From Aldrovandia affinis (taxonomy: Eukaryota; Chordata; Actinopteri; Notacanthiformes; Halosauridae), in NCBI GenBank assembly GCA_029706075.1, contig JAINUG010000002.1, positions 940,314-1,004,313 of the forward strand: a stretch of DNA of 64,000 nt, in the 5' to 3' direction. A program made the position numbers and the translations under genes. Positions 22,859 to 34,492 of the stretch are shown one piece after another. Within the stretch, counting starts at the first letter, position 1. Each line of letters begins with the position of its first letter. The notes under the pieces are model-generated. The model was not told where the DNA came from. It was given only the letters and a program-made list of their open reading frames with translations, and did not search any database.

Positions 22859-22948
22859 AAAAAACTGCACAACATGTTTATATGGAAGGTTGTTCAAATG
22901 ATCATATATTAGAAATCTCTGGGAAAAATGTGGGCATTAATGGGTTAA

Positions 22949-24079
22949 GGGTCATATATCTGTGCAGCAGAGGCTGATCTGGGAGGTCAGCTTTTATGGC
23001 AGCAGAATAATTTAAAACAGTAAATATGCTCTCTCGCACGAAGGAAATACATTTTGGGCACTTGTGGATTTAACGCTCATTCGGCCAGCTATGGAGAGAG
23101 AGGCCGCCGCTAAAATAGACCCAGTAAGTCTCCGGGGGTCAAGTCTTCCTACAGTGCACAGGCATGTCTGTGTCCACCTCCATTCTCCTACAGACTGAGG
23201 GAGATGCACGGGGCACACTGTAATCGCACTGATTCTGATTCATCTAATTCACACAAGTAGTATATTGGAATGCCATCCACCAGGTTAAGGCCTATGCCCC
23301 ATACCTATAAAAAAAAACAAGACTTCAACAGAAGTCGGAGGACAAAGACTGAAGTGGAAAGAAAGGTGAGATAAAAAGTGAAGCTGACCTACTTATGAGC
23401 AGAAAACAGCACTTTTTGCACCCAAACTGGAAAAGAAGGGAATAATAGAGCACAGAGCGCCCTGTTGCATAGCCTGCATAGTCACAGTGTTACATTTTTA
23501 CTGTAAAACAAGTTCCATACATCAAATCATTTGGATGGCAGGTATGCCAAGTTATGGGTTGACAGGGCATATCCCATATGTATACAGCACTGCGAGTTTG
23601 GCACTTTTCAGGGTCTCCCACTGAAATAGCTTCAATGGCCTCAGACTCTTGGCCTTAACTTTACTGTACCCTCTGACCTCATGTAAACACAGAGAATTCA
23701 GAAACGTATTCAGAATTTATTTTGTTTCTCCCTGATCTTCTTCAGCATCTTCTTCCACTTTTTCATCATCAGAAGTGCTCCAGGGCCTAAAATGATTAAT
23801 TTTCCCCATTGGCCAATATCTAATATCTACTTCAACCAAAATCATAATCTGTTCAGATGGACTTCTACCTATAACAACCGTTCATAGTTACCAATTGCAG
23901 GACTCACAGGCAAAAAATGTTGAATTTGTTACATAAATGTATGTGCACATCCTCATGCTATTTCAGCCAATAGAACATGTTCAAAAATGCCAGCGAGACA
24001 TTTTTTATGGCTTGCTTCCTTGAACACATTGGAATTGTAAACAATTAAATCAGTGAAAGGTATATTTCTAGATAGTTAC
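22949..24079. other. No gene seen
   Basis: About 1.1 kb of unique sequence with slightly GC-richer parts near 23090-23210. No domain, repeat or RNA gene is supported. Confidence 0.4.
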
Positions 24080-24629
24080 ATTTTTTTAACCAGGCAAGGG
24101 GGTGGCATTGTCTTGCTGAAAGATCCATTTTCGGTTTCAGTTTTCTGTCAGAGGCAACCAGGTTTTTGGCGAAATTGTACTTGCTGGAGTACATGATTCC
24201 ATTGACCTTAACAAGAGCCCCAGGACCAGTAGAACTCCAGCAAGTACCAACACATTTTGGCCAAAGAACCTTGTTCCTTCTGCCAGGAAGCTGAAACTTG
24301 GCCGCAAATGGATATTACAGCAGCACAATGAACCCAAGCATACCTCAAAATCAACCAAGAAATGGTCAACTGACCGCAAAATTACTGTTTTGGAATTGCC
24401 ACCTCAGTCTCCATACTTGAACCGAATTGAAAATTTGTGGTTTGAATTGAAGAGGGCGGTACACAAGCACACACCGAAGGATCTTGACAGATTCTGTATG
24501 GAGGAATGGTATAACATACAACACACAATATAGCTCATTGCCTGTATTGTTTATTTTATACAGCCTTTTTTGCTCATCTTTATCAAGGGTGTGACTAATT
24601 TTGGAGTTTGTAATTGCACTGTACATGCA
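24080..24629. mobile_element. Tc1 catalytic-domain fragments arranged head to head
   Basis: Plus strand from about 24233: 'RKLKLGRKWILQQHNEPKHT' then 'VLELPPQSPYLNRIENLWF', the second-Asp and Glu parts of a Tc1 DDE domain. The run 'gtgtgactaattttggagtt' and 'cactgtac' at 24590-24629 marks the right terminus. To the left, at about 24191-24090, a second diverged copy of the same region lies on the minus strand ('VASDRKLKPKMDL'). The copies meet as an inverted repeat: 'gtacttgctggagt' at 24178 against 'actccagcaagtac' at 24233. In the plus copy the second catalytic Asp is His (QQHNEPKHT) and 'SPDLNPIE' reads 'SPYLNRIE'. Both copies are dead. Confidence 0.8.
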
Positions 24630-24725
24630 CGCAAGCATACATACACACACACATACCAACACACACAGTTGCCCATGCACGTGAACACACACACACACAC
24701 ATACACACATACACACACACACCCT
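24630..24725. repeat. Interrupted CA-rich tract
   Basis: CA dinucleotide runs broken by 'catgcacg' and 'ataccaac' units. Confidence 0.85.
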
Positions 24726-25640
24726 TGAGTACATCACCATAACTTTACCTTCAGTAAAAATATCCAGGTCTACAAATGGGTAGTGTGTCAATTATGAGCT
24801 AAGACACCCTAGGTATCCACTAAAGCAAATAAATTAAGCATAGGAAAATGGTTTTCTGGCAACGAGACATAAAAGCTAAATTATTTTGAAATTGCTAAAC
24901 CTTCTGCGAAGGGAAATCAATGTTTCAAAGCATCTCTGTTGTCATTATTGACTATATTAAAATTATTTGAATATGTGAGCCAAGACTGTAATGGCCTTGG
25001 TTCACCTTATTTCAGAGACAAACAAGTAGTAACACTTTAGTTAACAGTGCACTTATAAATGCTTACTAAATAAGCAATTACTACATTTCAATAATTATAA
25101 TAACAATAATAATAAACATTATTTAATTGCACCTTTCATGCAATGAAAGTACAGTCCACAGTGTCAATCAAAGATAATAATTCAAATTCAAAATGTTAAA
25201 AACAAATCCACAAAAGGTTATAATATGCACTGAACGTAGCAGTTGTGCAGAGCTTCTGGAGTCTGGAAGACATGGGCCTCTTCAAAATATCTTATTTACT
25301 GCTCTTTCATTTATTAATAAGGTGAACAAAAAAATGATATTGTGATTTGGGAAATATAATTCAGTTAACAATGTTTTATTAAGTGTCAATCACAGCACTG
25401 TGATGGTGATGGTAACCTGGGTGGTTACCACCGGGTGGTTAGAGGGCAGATCCCTCTGACAGCATTTGTCGAGGATATGGTGGAGCACAAGGAAGTGATT
25501 TGTGCATGTTATAATGCACAGGGTTTGACTGTGGGGGCTGTCAGATCAAGGCCCATCGAGTCACAGCGACGACCCTGCAACACAAACCACCCCCACCACC
25601 CCACCGACTCACGATTCTGTCAGAAATCAATAAAGATAGA
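24726..25640. other. No gene seen
   Basis: AT-rich unique DNA with a short AAT-rich patch at about 25095-25115. At 25400-25480 'gtggttaccaccgggtggtt' forms a small imperfect repeat. No gene or known element. Confidence 0.4.
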
Positions 25641-26030
25641 CCGCATTATACAGAGCGTCATCAACTCAGCGTGATTAACTCTGATTAAATCTGTAATGAA
25701 TTCATTGGAAAAAGAACAGCTAATTGAATTTTAAGTGAATTTAGCTCCGGTCGTTGGGTGGGGGACTGATGTGCCTCTGAGATTCGTGTTTGTCAATGTG
25801 TGTATATGTAGCCAATTAAATGTGAGTGAAGGACGCTCAAAACGTAAAGCACTCTGCCGCCAGCAAGACGTGCACTCCGATCTGAGCGTCGGCTGCATGC
25901 CTGATTACAGACGCGATTAATCAGGGACAGTGCGCCGGGTACCGGGAGGGTGCTCCCAAGCAGAGCCGTTTCATTAAAAGAAACGCAATTCCAACCCGGA
26001 CGTTTGCATCCCCCTGCCGTTTGTAAACTC
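25640..26030. promoter_or_regulatory. Candidate conserved noncoding element
   Basis: Non-repetitive DNA with closely spaced homeodomain-like cores: 'gattaactctgattaaatct', 'agctaattgaattttaagtg' and 'gcgattaatcagg'. GC content is intermediate, with isolated CpGs, no long open frame and no transposon end. It looks like developmental enhancers in vertebrates. This is inference from texture only. Confidence 0.3.
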
Positions 26031-26302
26031 TTACAGGTTCATTATTGAAATGGAGTTTAGTGAGATTAAGTCTGAGAACTCCTGGGTGTGTAAATATCCA
26101 TGGGGGTGCTGAATGAGTTTATTAATAACAGAGAGGACACAACTAAGAGATAGCATGAGGACCCAGACATTTACCATGTGATCCAGGTAAACTGCAGCAG
26201 AGTGGCCAGACGCATAAATACAATAATGGCAACCTAATCCGACGCGGTGTACCGTAGCAGTCGAAAAACGGCCTCTGTTGCAGTTTGACATACCCAGACG
26301 GG

Positions 26303-26440
26303 TCTAGACATTAGAGTGTTGTCTAGGCTAGGAACCAGAAGTTGCAGGTTCAAAGGCGACATGAGGCACTGTTGCTGTACCCTTGAAAGAACGCACTTAG
26401 ACTGAATTGCTTTTGGCAATATTCAGCTGCATTCCCAAGT
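26303..26440 (+). mobile_element. V-SINE-like fragment
   Basis: 'gttgcaggttcaaaggcgac' (B-box-like) is followed by 'gaggcactgttgctgtaccc', 'ttagactgaattgctt' and 'aatattcagctgc', the same order as in the fuller element at 40777-41000. The 3' tail is missing. Confidence 0.65.
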
Positions 26441-28420
26441 CTTGGGATTCTGAAATGGAGTCCGTTAAATAAATATTAAAACATGTCGTCTTGAGTACTT
26501 TGCATTTATAGCGTATACTGGGTTTGGATATGCATCATTGCCGTATCTTTACTAATCTAATCTAATCATATTTAGCTACTTTGTAAATACTTACAAAACC
26601 TCGATATTATGACCGTGACGACACTGAGAAGACCAGATAATCCAGTGAAGTCGAACGGCAGAATCTCACTATAACGGGAGCAGAGTTACAGAGGTCACCT
26701 CTGTCAACATCGAGCCAGAGTCGAGATGAGTCAGAACGACCAAATACACTGTGCCCGAGGAACGCCATATAACGTTATATAAACCTACTTTCTACGTTCT
26801 TCAGCTGCATCTCCTGGCGGATCCTTGAGTTTATGATCGCGAGTTTAAATCAATCAGATGTTGCAAATCACAGGTGTGCACATTTACAGTGACCTTGTAA
26901 ATACGCAATCAGCTAAAATAAGAGACGGTCATGCGATAAATCATACATGCAGTTTTGACAAGAGGCAACCAGCTAGTGACCATCACATTGTACACTGAAT
27001 ACTAATGATACGCTATTAAACTAAGATCTTTAGCATAGACAACCTTGCAGGGATGATCATGTATGAAATGTAGTCCAGTTCCGCCCAGCGAGACCAGGCA
27101 CTTGGCTCTGCCTTCTCCGGGACAACTGTTTCTTGAGTGAAGCGCTGTCAGGAACAAAGATCATGCTCAGTTGTCTTGCTAATGATGAAAGGAAGTGTCT
27201 GTCTGCGGTGACAACTGACAAATTGGACAGTCTAATTTCACCAGCCAGCAAGCTGAATCCGACAGGCAGCCTATATCTCAATCAAGCTGGCATAGCACTA
27301 GGAACGTGGCACATGGTCACATTCGGAAAACAAGGAGAGCACCGTTCCAATTTGTTTCAACAGTCCCAAAATGCAACAGTTTTAAAGCTCTCCTAAAATC
27401 TGATTTGGGTGCTGCCAGTATTATGAAGATGCCACACGCACCTAACAGATTCTGTATGAATATTTGTGTGCATATTGTCTCTCAATTGCATCTTGTTTCG
27501 GAATAGCATCTTAGAAGGTGCTGGAAGCCGGGTCTCGTAGCCAAATTATAGCATGAGTAATGGCTGCCTATGTCATCCTGGTATCAGCGGGCAGAGGAGA
27601 CGATACGTTTCCTCGGCAGTCAGGTAACTCACTGTCCCGCTCCCTGGCTAGCTGGCTGGCCCGGGATGTGTGCATGGTCAGGATGTCGTTTTTGCTGCTC
27701 CATCATCGGTCTCCTCTTGCATCCCATGCCGTCCTCCCGCCCTGGCGCCGAGTGACGCAGGATGTCTGATTTTATAAGCCGGCCTTGCACTGTCAGCTCC
27801 CATTGGCAAATGGTTTCCATGCACCCCAAATTCCCTGCACTGTCCACCTCTGAGATATCTGCCTACCAACCACTTTGGGAAAAGCACCATGCCCATGTCA
27901 ATGCACAGAGGCGTGAGGCTAAGCATTCCCTTTGGCTACTTGGTGATTGGGTTGATTTACAGTCCCTCCCTGAGAAATCTTTTGGACACAAAACATCTGG
28001 AAGCCAAACTTTCCCACTGCAATGCAGTGGATGCGTCCGTCCTTCCACACGCTACTCTTTATCCGCGAGTCCCTGCAGCTGCCAGCAGGCTGTCATTCCC
28101 CCGTTTCTCTCACTTGTCACCAAGGAGTGCTGTGCCAAAGCTGTTTTCTCTCTGTCCTTTCTATTCCATCTCTTCTTTGCAGGAATGCTTGTTTGTGGAA
28201 AGTTTTTCATGTGTGTTTTATTGGGAGCAGAGTTTCCCTTGCAGGGGGGGGGGGTCACTGGCTTCGCTGGGTAGTAGGAAGTATGATGTCACTCTTCCAT
28301 CCACACCAGGGGGGAGAGCAGGACGCTGTTAGTCCTTCATGTTCCCCACAGCCAGCCCGTTGTACAGCTTCTCTGTAAACCTTAGCGTCTCACGGTGTCA
28401 TAGACTGACGTCGCATTCTC
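26441..28420. other. Gene-free unique sequence
   Basis: About 2 kb of mixed composition. Overlapping open frames of up to 170 codons at 27560-28380 lie on both strands and in several frames at once, as expected from GC-richer noncoding DNA, and carry no recognisable motif. A G run occurs at 28243-28252. Confidence 0.4.
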
Positions 28421-28570
28421 CTCCCCCCTGTGCAAAGCAGCAGCCCAGTTCAGTGTCAAGTTCTGATTAAGCCTAATTCGTTATTGAAGTGAACTGTTAA
28501 TCATATTGCTCTCAAATTAGCTCCAAAGCACAAGGGCTTCACGGAATCTCTGAGGCTTCCTTCTTCCATT
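28420..28570. promoter_or_regulatory. Candidate conserved noncoding element
   Basis: 'gttctgattaagcctaattc', 'gttattgaagtgaactgtta' and 'caaattagctccaaagcaca' make a short dense block of AT-rich transcription-factor-like cores between GC-richer flanks. Texture-based inference. Confidence 0.25.
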
Positions 28571-30560
28571 CCATCGCGGGGGCATGGAATATAACCTCAT
28601 TCATTCTAGTTAACCTATACGGCGTGAGAGCCGCTGACGTGTGGCTGTCACTTTGCATTATGGGAAGTGATGGTTGACATCGCCCAGGACCTGAGCTGAA
28701 CCCATTCTGTCTACATCTCAGTGTGCAACATCCTTGTGCAAAGAATAGCAGCAGCTAATGTGACCACTGTCTGGAGCTGCAGCTGATTCGATGAAGGAGA
28801 TCGAGAGGCAGCAGCTAATGCTGCTATCACATGTCTTTGGCATGGCACTGCTCAGCTTTCACCCTACAACCTTCAGCTCACGGGATAGGGCAGACATCCA
28901 ATCTGCAGGACTACAGAACAAGCGGAAAAGTTTCCTTTGCTTTTGAAAGCACGCAGAGCTACATAACAAAACAATACTTAAGGATCACCAGCTATGTTTA
29001 CAACTGAGAATGAACGATGTCTATGGCTGTTTCTGCATTCCTGGATAAGAAACGTTCTTTCTGTAGTGCAGCTATTGATAGCGAAGGCTTAATACGCACA
29101 ATCATTTAGGTGCTATTGATTTGCATCAAAAATGTGTGTTACTAGCTGCTATCAAAACTTGTGTGTTAAAGCTAGCTAGGTTAACTATACTAGCTCAAAT
29201 GTCCCATATGCTACCTATGAACTCAAGACAACTTTGCAAGGTGTTTTCTTTGTGCCATCATCATATCGAAAATTCTGCCAAACCTGCGCTTTTTCCTCCA
29301 TAACCGACAAGGGACTGTACAACTATTTCAGTTGGCTTCAAATAGCATAGCTAGGTTGTTGACAACAACTGAATTAATGTAAGCTTGCCAGAATTCAAGC
29401 TTTTGTATATGTTGTTTTGCCTACTTGCTCTTTTTAAACACATAAAATAACCATTTATTGTCCAAATATCTTCTGTTTTGTATTGTTAGTTGCCACACAA
29501 ACTGCATTAATATAAAATTGGGTGAGAGCAAAGGAAAGTATGACCTTGTGCCTGCCGGAGAGATTTTAATGAAAAGCCTTAATTAGCCCTGTATGTTCAT
29601 TTGATGCAAACAAAACTATACAGTACCCATTCATTATTGAACATGAGCACACGATTATATGAATCACATATGATTAATCGTAGTACCATTAATTATGATA
29701 AAGTCTGGGGTAATGCTCTTATTGGAATACAGAACAGCGCTTTTTTTCCCTAGTCACACAGCACTGAGATGCATGCACCATTAGTCCTGTACTTTCCCGG
29801 GAAAACCAAATGACCTCTCCACCCAGGGCAAAATGTGAGCGCGTGTAGAGTCGCCTTTGACCACAACAGGCACTGGCAATCCGACAGATCTTGACCCTTC
29901 GAGGCGGCCAAAATGCATTCTGTCTCTGTTTCGACTTTTTGACAGCCAGACCAAAGATTCTGTGGACTAACCAGATGGTCAGCCCCTGTATTCGGGGGTT
30001 TGGTGACAGGAGTTTCCGGTGCTACAGAACATCCATTGCCACAGTAATATACTTTTTTACACCCCGTCATGAATATTCATAAGACGCATCAAATTGGAAT
30101 GTTTTGGCTTCAGCTGTAGGGAAACAGCACAGTGTTAAGAATACAGAGCTTTTTTTTACCACTGGTTGCAACTGGGAGTACTAGATAACCATACTCTTTA
30201 CCAGATAAAGAGATGTTATGCATGACGATAGCTATTACCTCTGTAGATGCAATGCTGACTGTTTTACAAAACCCCACTGGAATGCTACATAGCAAAATTA
30301 AGCACAATTTCAAAGAGGTTATTGAAATTTAATTTTTTTAATTTAAATTGCTGGTCTGGTAAACAGGTAAACATCAAAAATGGTTGGCTGTGCTTATAGC
30401 ATGTGCCTGATTTTAGCACCTTTACATCATTGCTCCTGTTAGGAACCTTCATGAGTTCTAACATTACACTGGCTGGCAGGGAGGAAACCAGATATATGAT
30501 CCCGTTCCTCCTACAAAGTTTATAAGAGACTAAATCTCAATGAGAGAAACCCTCTCTGTA
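28571..30560. other. Gene-free unique sequence
   Basis: Unique AT-balanced DNA. A 106-codon minus-strand frame at 29750-30070 has several cysteines but no family signature, start context or splice sites, so I do not call it. Confidence 0.4.
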
Positions 30561-31060
30561 TTCTCGCTGTGCAGGCTTTAGGCAGGGCCGATAAGAGGAA
30601 TTAGATTTATGGCCTTTTGAATGCAATTCAAACAAGCACTGCTTATTAAAACCATGGGAGGGGAGGGGGGGGGGGGGCAGGAGAGAAGGGGGGCGGGGGC
30701 AATTCAGTGTTCATTGCTTTTTTATCTGGGGAAAGTGTGTGCCCATCATAAATCTGATATCATTGTGTCTGAGGTGCAGGCGTTATCAGCTTTTTTTCAT
30801 TTATTTATCATTTGTGCACATTTCAGCAGATTTTCATATCCTCAGTCAGGATAATTCCTCCCCAGGTGGAAGGGGAAATGTCATTGATGCGCCGCCCGCA
30901 GGCCCAGACAGAGAAGCGCTGGCTCATAAATATCCTCCTCATGCTTATTCAGGGGACACAGTCGGCCGCTGTGACCGGGTGATAGCGGCAGAGCAGGGGG
31001 GCACACAAGGGCCGGCTCCGGGAAGCCCTGGGCGCTAATAAAACCGGAGGGTGGGGGGAG
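30560..31060. promoter_or_regulatory. Candidate conserved noncoding element, strongest of the set
   Basis: Apart from a G run at 30664-30677 this block is non-repetitive. It includes 'atggccttttgaatgcaatt', 'gcaggcgttatcagcttttt', 'atttcagcagattttcatat' and 'ggctcataaatatcctcctc', with scattered CpGs ('gatgcgccgcccgca'). There is no coding signature on either strand. Its texture is typical of long vertebrate conserved noncoding elements. Not verified by alignment. Confidence 0.3.
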
Positions 31061-31247
31061 AGCAGCTTGCCCCGTCCCCCTGGTGACGCGATGAATTGCA
31101 GAGCTGTAAAGTTCTAATCTGGAGAGATATCTGTCCTTGACGGTCTGCCGTTCTCCCGGACAGAGAGCTCTCCAGGCTGACAGTGTATAAAACCAAGGCA
31201 ACACTCCACATGGAATAAACGAGAGCCACCTACACACATGTATCTGA

Positions 31248-31250
<3 letters not shown>

Positions 31251-31298
<48 letters not shown>
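31251..31298. repeat. (GT)n microsatellite
   Basis: About 24 uninterrupted GT units, the longest clean GT run in this part of the window. Confidence 0.95.
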
Positions 31299-31299
<1 letters not shown>

Positions 31300-33249
31300 T
31301 GTACACGTGTCTGTCCATCAATCTACTTCCATCAAAGGAACAAGGTTTCTGTTTTATGTTTCTCTTTTAATGTCTTCAATGCCTCAATGCCTCTCTGCTT
31401 CTGCAGGCAAACTTACTTCCCTGCAGGGATTAATAAAGTAGATATCCCCCCTCTCTCCTATACTGTTGTCTCTCCTGTTGGCCATGTAAACCTGTCACCC
31501 CTCTGTGCTGAGTTCAGTAAAGGGATGGAGCTGTAACAGAAGAACCTTCCTCTATTCAGGGGCCGTAATGGAAGAACTGCAGGTGTAACCCATTAGCTCT
31601 CCCCTGCAGGAAGGTTAGCCATCACTCTCACCCCTAACGGATTCTGGTATGACCATTTCAACCTTGGCTTGGGTCAGGGGGATGTGTGGCCTTAATAACG
31701 GTCAATCCAAAAGTGATTGCCAGGTTTTTTTATGTGGGTGTCAACAGTGCCATGAGGAGGAAATTGGACCCACAAAATATTATAATAAAGATTAAAAAAA
31801 TCTAAAATATTGAGGTCAGGGATACATTACTAAAAAGGAAATTGTGTTTATGGCCACTGAAGCGCCATTTGTTTGCTGTGTGTGATTTTTGTTTGTTTAA
31901 ATAAAACATGCTCTTGAGAAAGGACTGTGTTATAATTGCTGCTTAAAAGCCCTGGAGCAAAAACATAAAATCATTATGGGGGCAAGAAAAAGGAATAAGA
32001 AAAGGAATCAATAGTTTCTCTCAAAAGAATACTTTAATCTTTGGACCTGTCAACCCCATGCAGAGCCTGTGGGATCGAGTCATTGGACGGCCAGAGACTC
32101 AACCCCCCCCACACACACACACACACACACACACCACAAACACAGCACCAAGTTGACCACATCCCCAGAATGAGTATCATTCTGGACCAGGACCAAGTGT
32201 GGCGTAAATGTAAACTAATGGCACTAATGTAAACTCCACTGCTACCAGAGCTCCATAGATGCATCAACATTAAACATATGTGGGGTCTCTGTAACAATTG
32301 ATCACTAGAATATTTTACAAGAATAAGTTCCACTGTCATGGTAAATCTGAGCAGAAAGGTTCATTGTAAACACGAACACCCCCCCAGCTGTCATTTCATG
32401 GATTAACCCAATTATTTTCAAGAATTTCAACACCCCACCAGGCGAGGCACTACATTTACAAGTGTAAATTCACATCAGCTGAAAATAAATGCCATCACAC
32501 TAAAGAATACCACTTTGTAGGCAAAGTAACACTTCCCAATGGTAATTTCAGATTCATTTTACTATGGTTACATCTCTTATCTTGAGCAGATGTTGGAAAT
32601 ACATTTTTTGGAGCAGTTGTAAGGTAAATAAATGATTTTGTTTATATTTCCTAATATAAAGTACATTGAGTGCAATGGCATAGAACGGTTTAGCCAAACG
32701 ATTGGGATGCTTGATTTATAGCAAAGATCCCACTGGCCCAAACTGATCATCTGAATTAACTAATGTTGATTAGTGAATCGTGAATCATGGCATCGTTGCA
32801 CAGTTCTTTTGAGAAAGGAGGGAGGGAGCAACTTTTAAAAATGCCTTTGTGTTCATACAACTGCACCAATAGATGTATCTACGTGAGGTTAAAAAAAGAC
32901 ATAAATAACAAGAATTAGAAAAAATCATGACTTTTTTATGTCGAAGTGATCATTGAAAGCTAGCTGACATGCTCCTGTTTAGCTGGAATGTTAATTATCC
33001 GGTCCAGTGAATAGTTAGCTAGCCAAAAAATTTGGCTAACTCTAAAGTTAAGCTGGAGTTGTGCACTATTATTAATTATATTGCTCGCTAGTAAGCTTCA
33101 ACATGGTGTGAATAGGTTGCCAGACATCAATGTATGAATTCAACATTTTTATCAAACAGCCTTCTAAAGTAAGAAGTTATTCATATTATAAAACTACATG
33201 GTGGCTATTTGTGTATATACTGTAACTGGAATTCTGGACAGCCTGACAG
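31299..33249. other. Gene-free stretch with a short CA tract
   Basis: Unique AT-rich DNA containing an AC tract at about 32109-32134. A segment at 32043-32095 weakly recalls a Tc1 catalytic-core end, but too little remains to call. Small 'agctagc' clusters occur near 33010-33020. Confidence 0.4.
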
Positions 33250-33287
33250 CGAATGGCCCTAGTTCTAGCCTGGACTAGGGCCATTCG
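33250..33287. repeat. 14-bp perfect hairpin
   Basis: 'cgaatggccctagt' (33250-33263) and its exact complement 'actagggccattcg' (33274-33287) flank a 10-base loop. No U run follows and no gene precedes it. It may be the core of a small palindromic MITE. Confidence 0.8.
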
Positions 33288-33879
33288 ACATTCCTCGGGT
33301 CAACAGACATATTTTTACATTTGAAGGCAGTACTTACGTATATCACTCCACCCGCTGACTAGCATACTGCACTGCAACACGCACCTAATTTGTAACGATT
33401 GAATGATTACTTGATATTGTAATATGTTATTGCTTAACAAGTTGCTTCAGAAAGTTGTCCATCAACTTCTTAGATTTGTAGGATGGAACTGCTGGAATTT
33501 TTGCATGGCCCTACTTACAGCAGACGTTTTGTCAGACAAAAACAAATGTGTCGGCAGGCAGGCTTTCTGACTCTTTGCCACGCTTGAACAGGTAAGTGAG
33601 CGCACTAAGGAAGCAGGTCATTTAAGCTGATGATTGGCTCATCACCACAGCTCGATATTGTTGTCATCATCTTAGTGCAGGCTGTTCAAAAGGAGAAGAC
33701 TACCAGCATGTCAGTAGGGCCCAGGAGCACATTAGGGAGAGTGGTGATAAAGACAGTGGCCTCTTTAGAAACGGGACACTCAACACATTACAAGCCAGAT
33801 AACTGGGCTCTTTTTAAACACATTACAGTTTACATGCAGACACACTCACGCATGCAGATACACACATTTCTAATACTTT
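33288..33879. other. No gene seen
   Basis: Unique sequence; no supported feature. Confidence 0.4.
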
Positions 33880-34232
33880 TTCCCCATTTTTCTCCCAATT
33901 TTTTGTACCCAATTACACCCTTTCTTTTTCATATCAATCACCCCCCCTCGTATTGTGAGTTCGCTGCCATAGCCCCGAAACCGGCCGTGACTAATCGATG
34001 TTCCGCCTCCTCTGAGTCGGCATTCACAGAGCTGACAACTGTTTTTCCGGTACATCAGAGCCACTCCTATAAGCAACAAAGTCATGTCTGCTTCCCTCCC
34101 CCCTCCCTGGGGAGGACAGCCAATCGCCACCCCATGGTGGCACTCCTGGCCAGAGCTGAAACTGGTGCGGCCGGTGTAATTGTACCCTGATCGCAGTGGC
34201 CAGCGTCGGACCACTAGACCACCCGGTAGGCC
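33880..34232 (-). mobile_element. SINE family A, copy 1
   Basis: On the minus strand the head 'gtggtctagtggtccgacgc' gives way to 'ggggtggcgattggctgtcc', 'tccccagggagg', and ends in 'aattgggagaaaaatgggga'. Copies at 42399-42745 and 50461-50785 share 'gcgattggatgtccacccc'-type cores and the 'ttgg...gaaaaa' 3' end. About 350 bp, tRNA-like head, A-rich end. The open frames on both strands within it are by-products. Confidence 0.7.
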
Positions 34233-34407
34233 CACACACACTCCTTTTCATAGTGGTTTATGTTGGATGTTTTGCTCCGTAATCAGTCAAAACAGTAGCC
34301 AGATATGCTGTCTGAGGACCGAACAGCAGACTGAACAACAGACACCTGACCTGCCCACCTGGAACCTTTGCTCTCTCACGTGGAACTGAAATCATACATG
34401 GAACAGG

Positions 34408-34492
34408 GTCCAGCACAGAGCTATATTCTACAGACAGCACAGTGTCCAGCACAGAGCTATATTCTACAGACAGCACAGTGTCCAGCTCAGAG
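34408..34492. repeat. 36-bp tandem repeat, about 2.4 copies
   Basis: The unit 'gtccagcacagagctatatt' plus 'ctacagacagcacagt' starts at 34408, 34444 and (partial) 34480 with almost no divergence. A related block, 'acatggtccagcacagagct', recurs at about 34697-34717, so the unit or its flank was copied nearby. Confidence 0.9.

Larger units (their letters stand above)
19483..22948 (+). mobile_element. piggyBac-type DNA transposon, about 3.5 kb, degraded
   Basis: Both ends lie at TTAA (19483-19486 and 22945-22948), the piggyBac target site. The terminal sequences are 'ttaacctgttttatcccacc' and, on the complement, 'ttaacccattaatgcccaca', weakly matching inverted ends. Inside lies a PGBD-like transposase pseudogene on the plus strand and a nested Tc1 element (19906-20885). 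A motif 'cccaccgg...actaaagt(t/g)g' occurs near 19497 and 22785, with a variant at 19853. The ends are degenerate, so the exact boundaries are probable rather than certain. Confidence 0.75.

Noticed and set aside
27560..28378. Overlapping frames up to 170 codons
   Set aside because: Several frames on both strands are open at once, none has a motif or splice-site support, and the amino-acid make-up is unremarkable.
28740..28825. Direct repeat of 'gcagcagctaatg' 60 bp apart
   Set aside because: The match does not extend beyond 13 bases, consistent with chance.
29750..30070. 106-codon Cys-containing minus-strand frame
   Set aside because: No signal peptide, no recognised cysteine pattern, and no start or splice support.
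32040..32100. Weak similarity to the end of a Tc1 catalytic core ('NPMQSLWDR')
   Set aside because: About 20 codons only, no inverted ends and no other transposase motif nearby.
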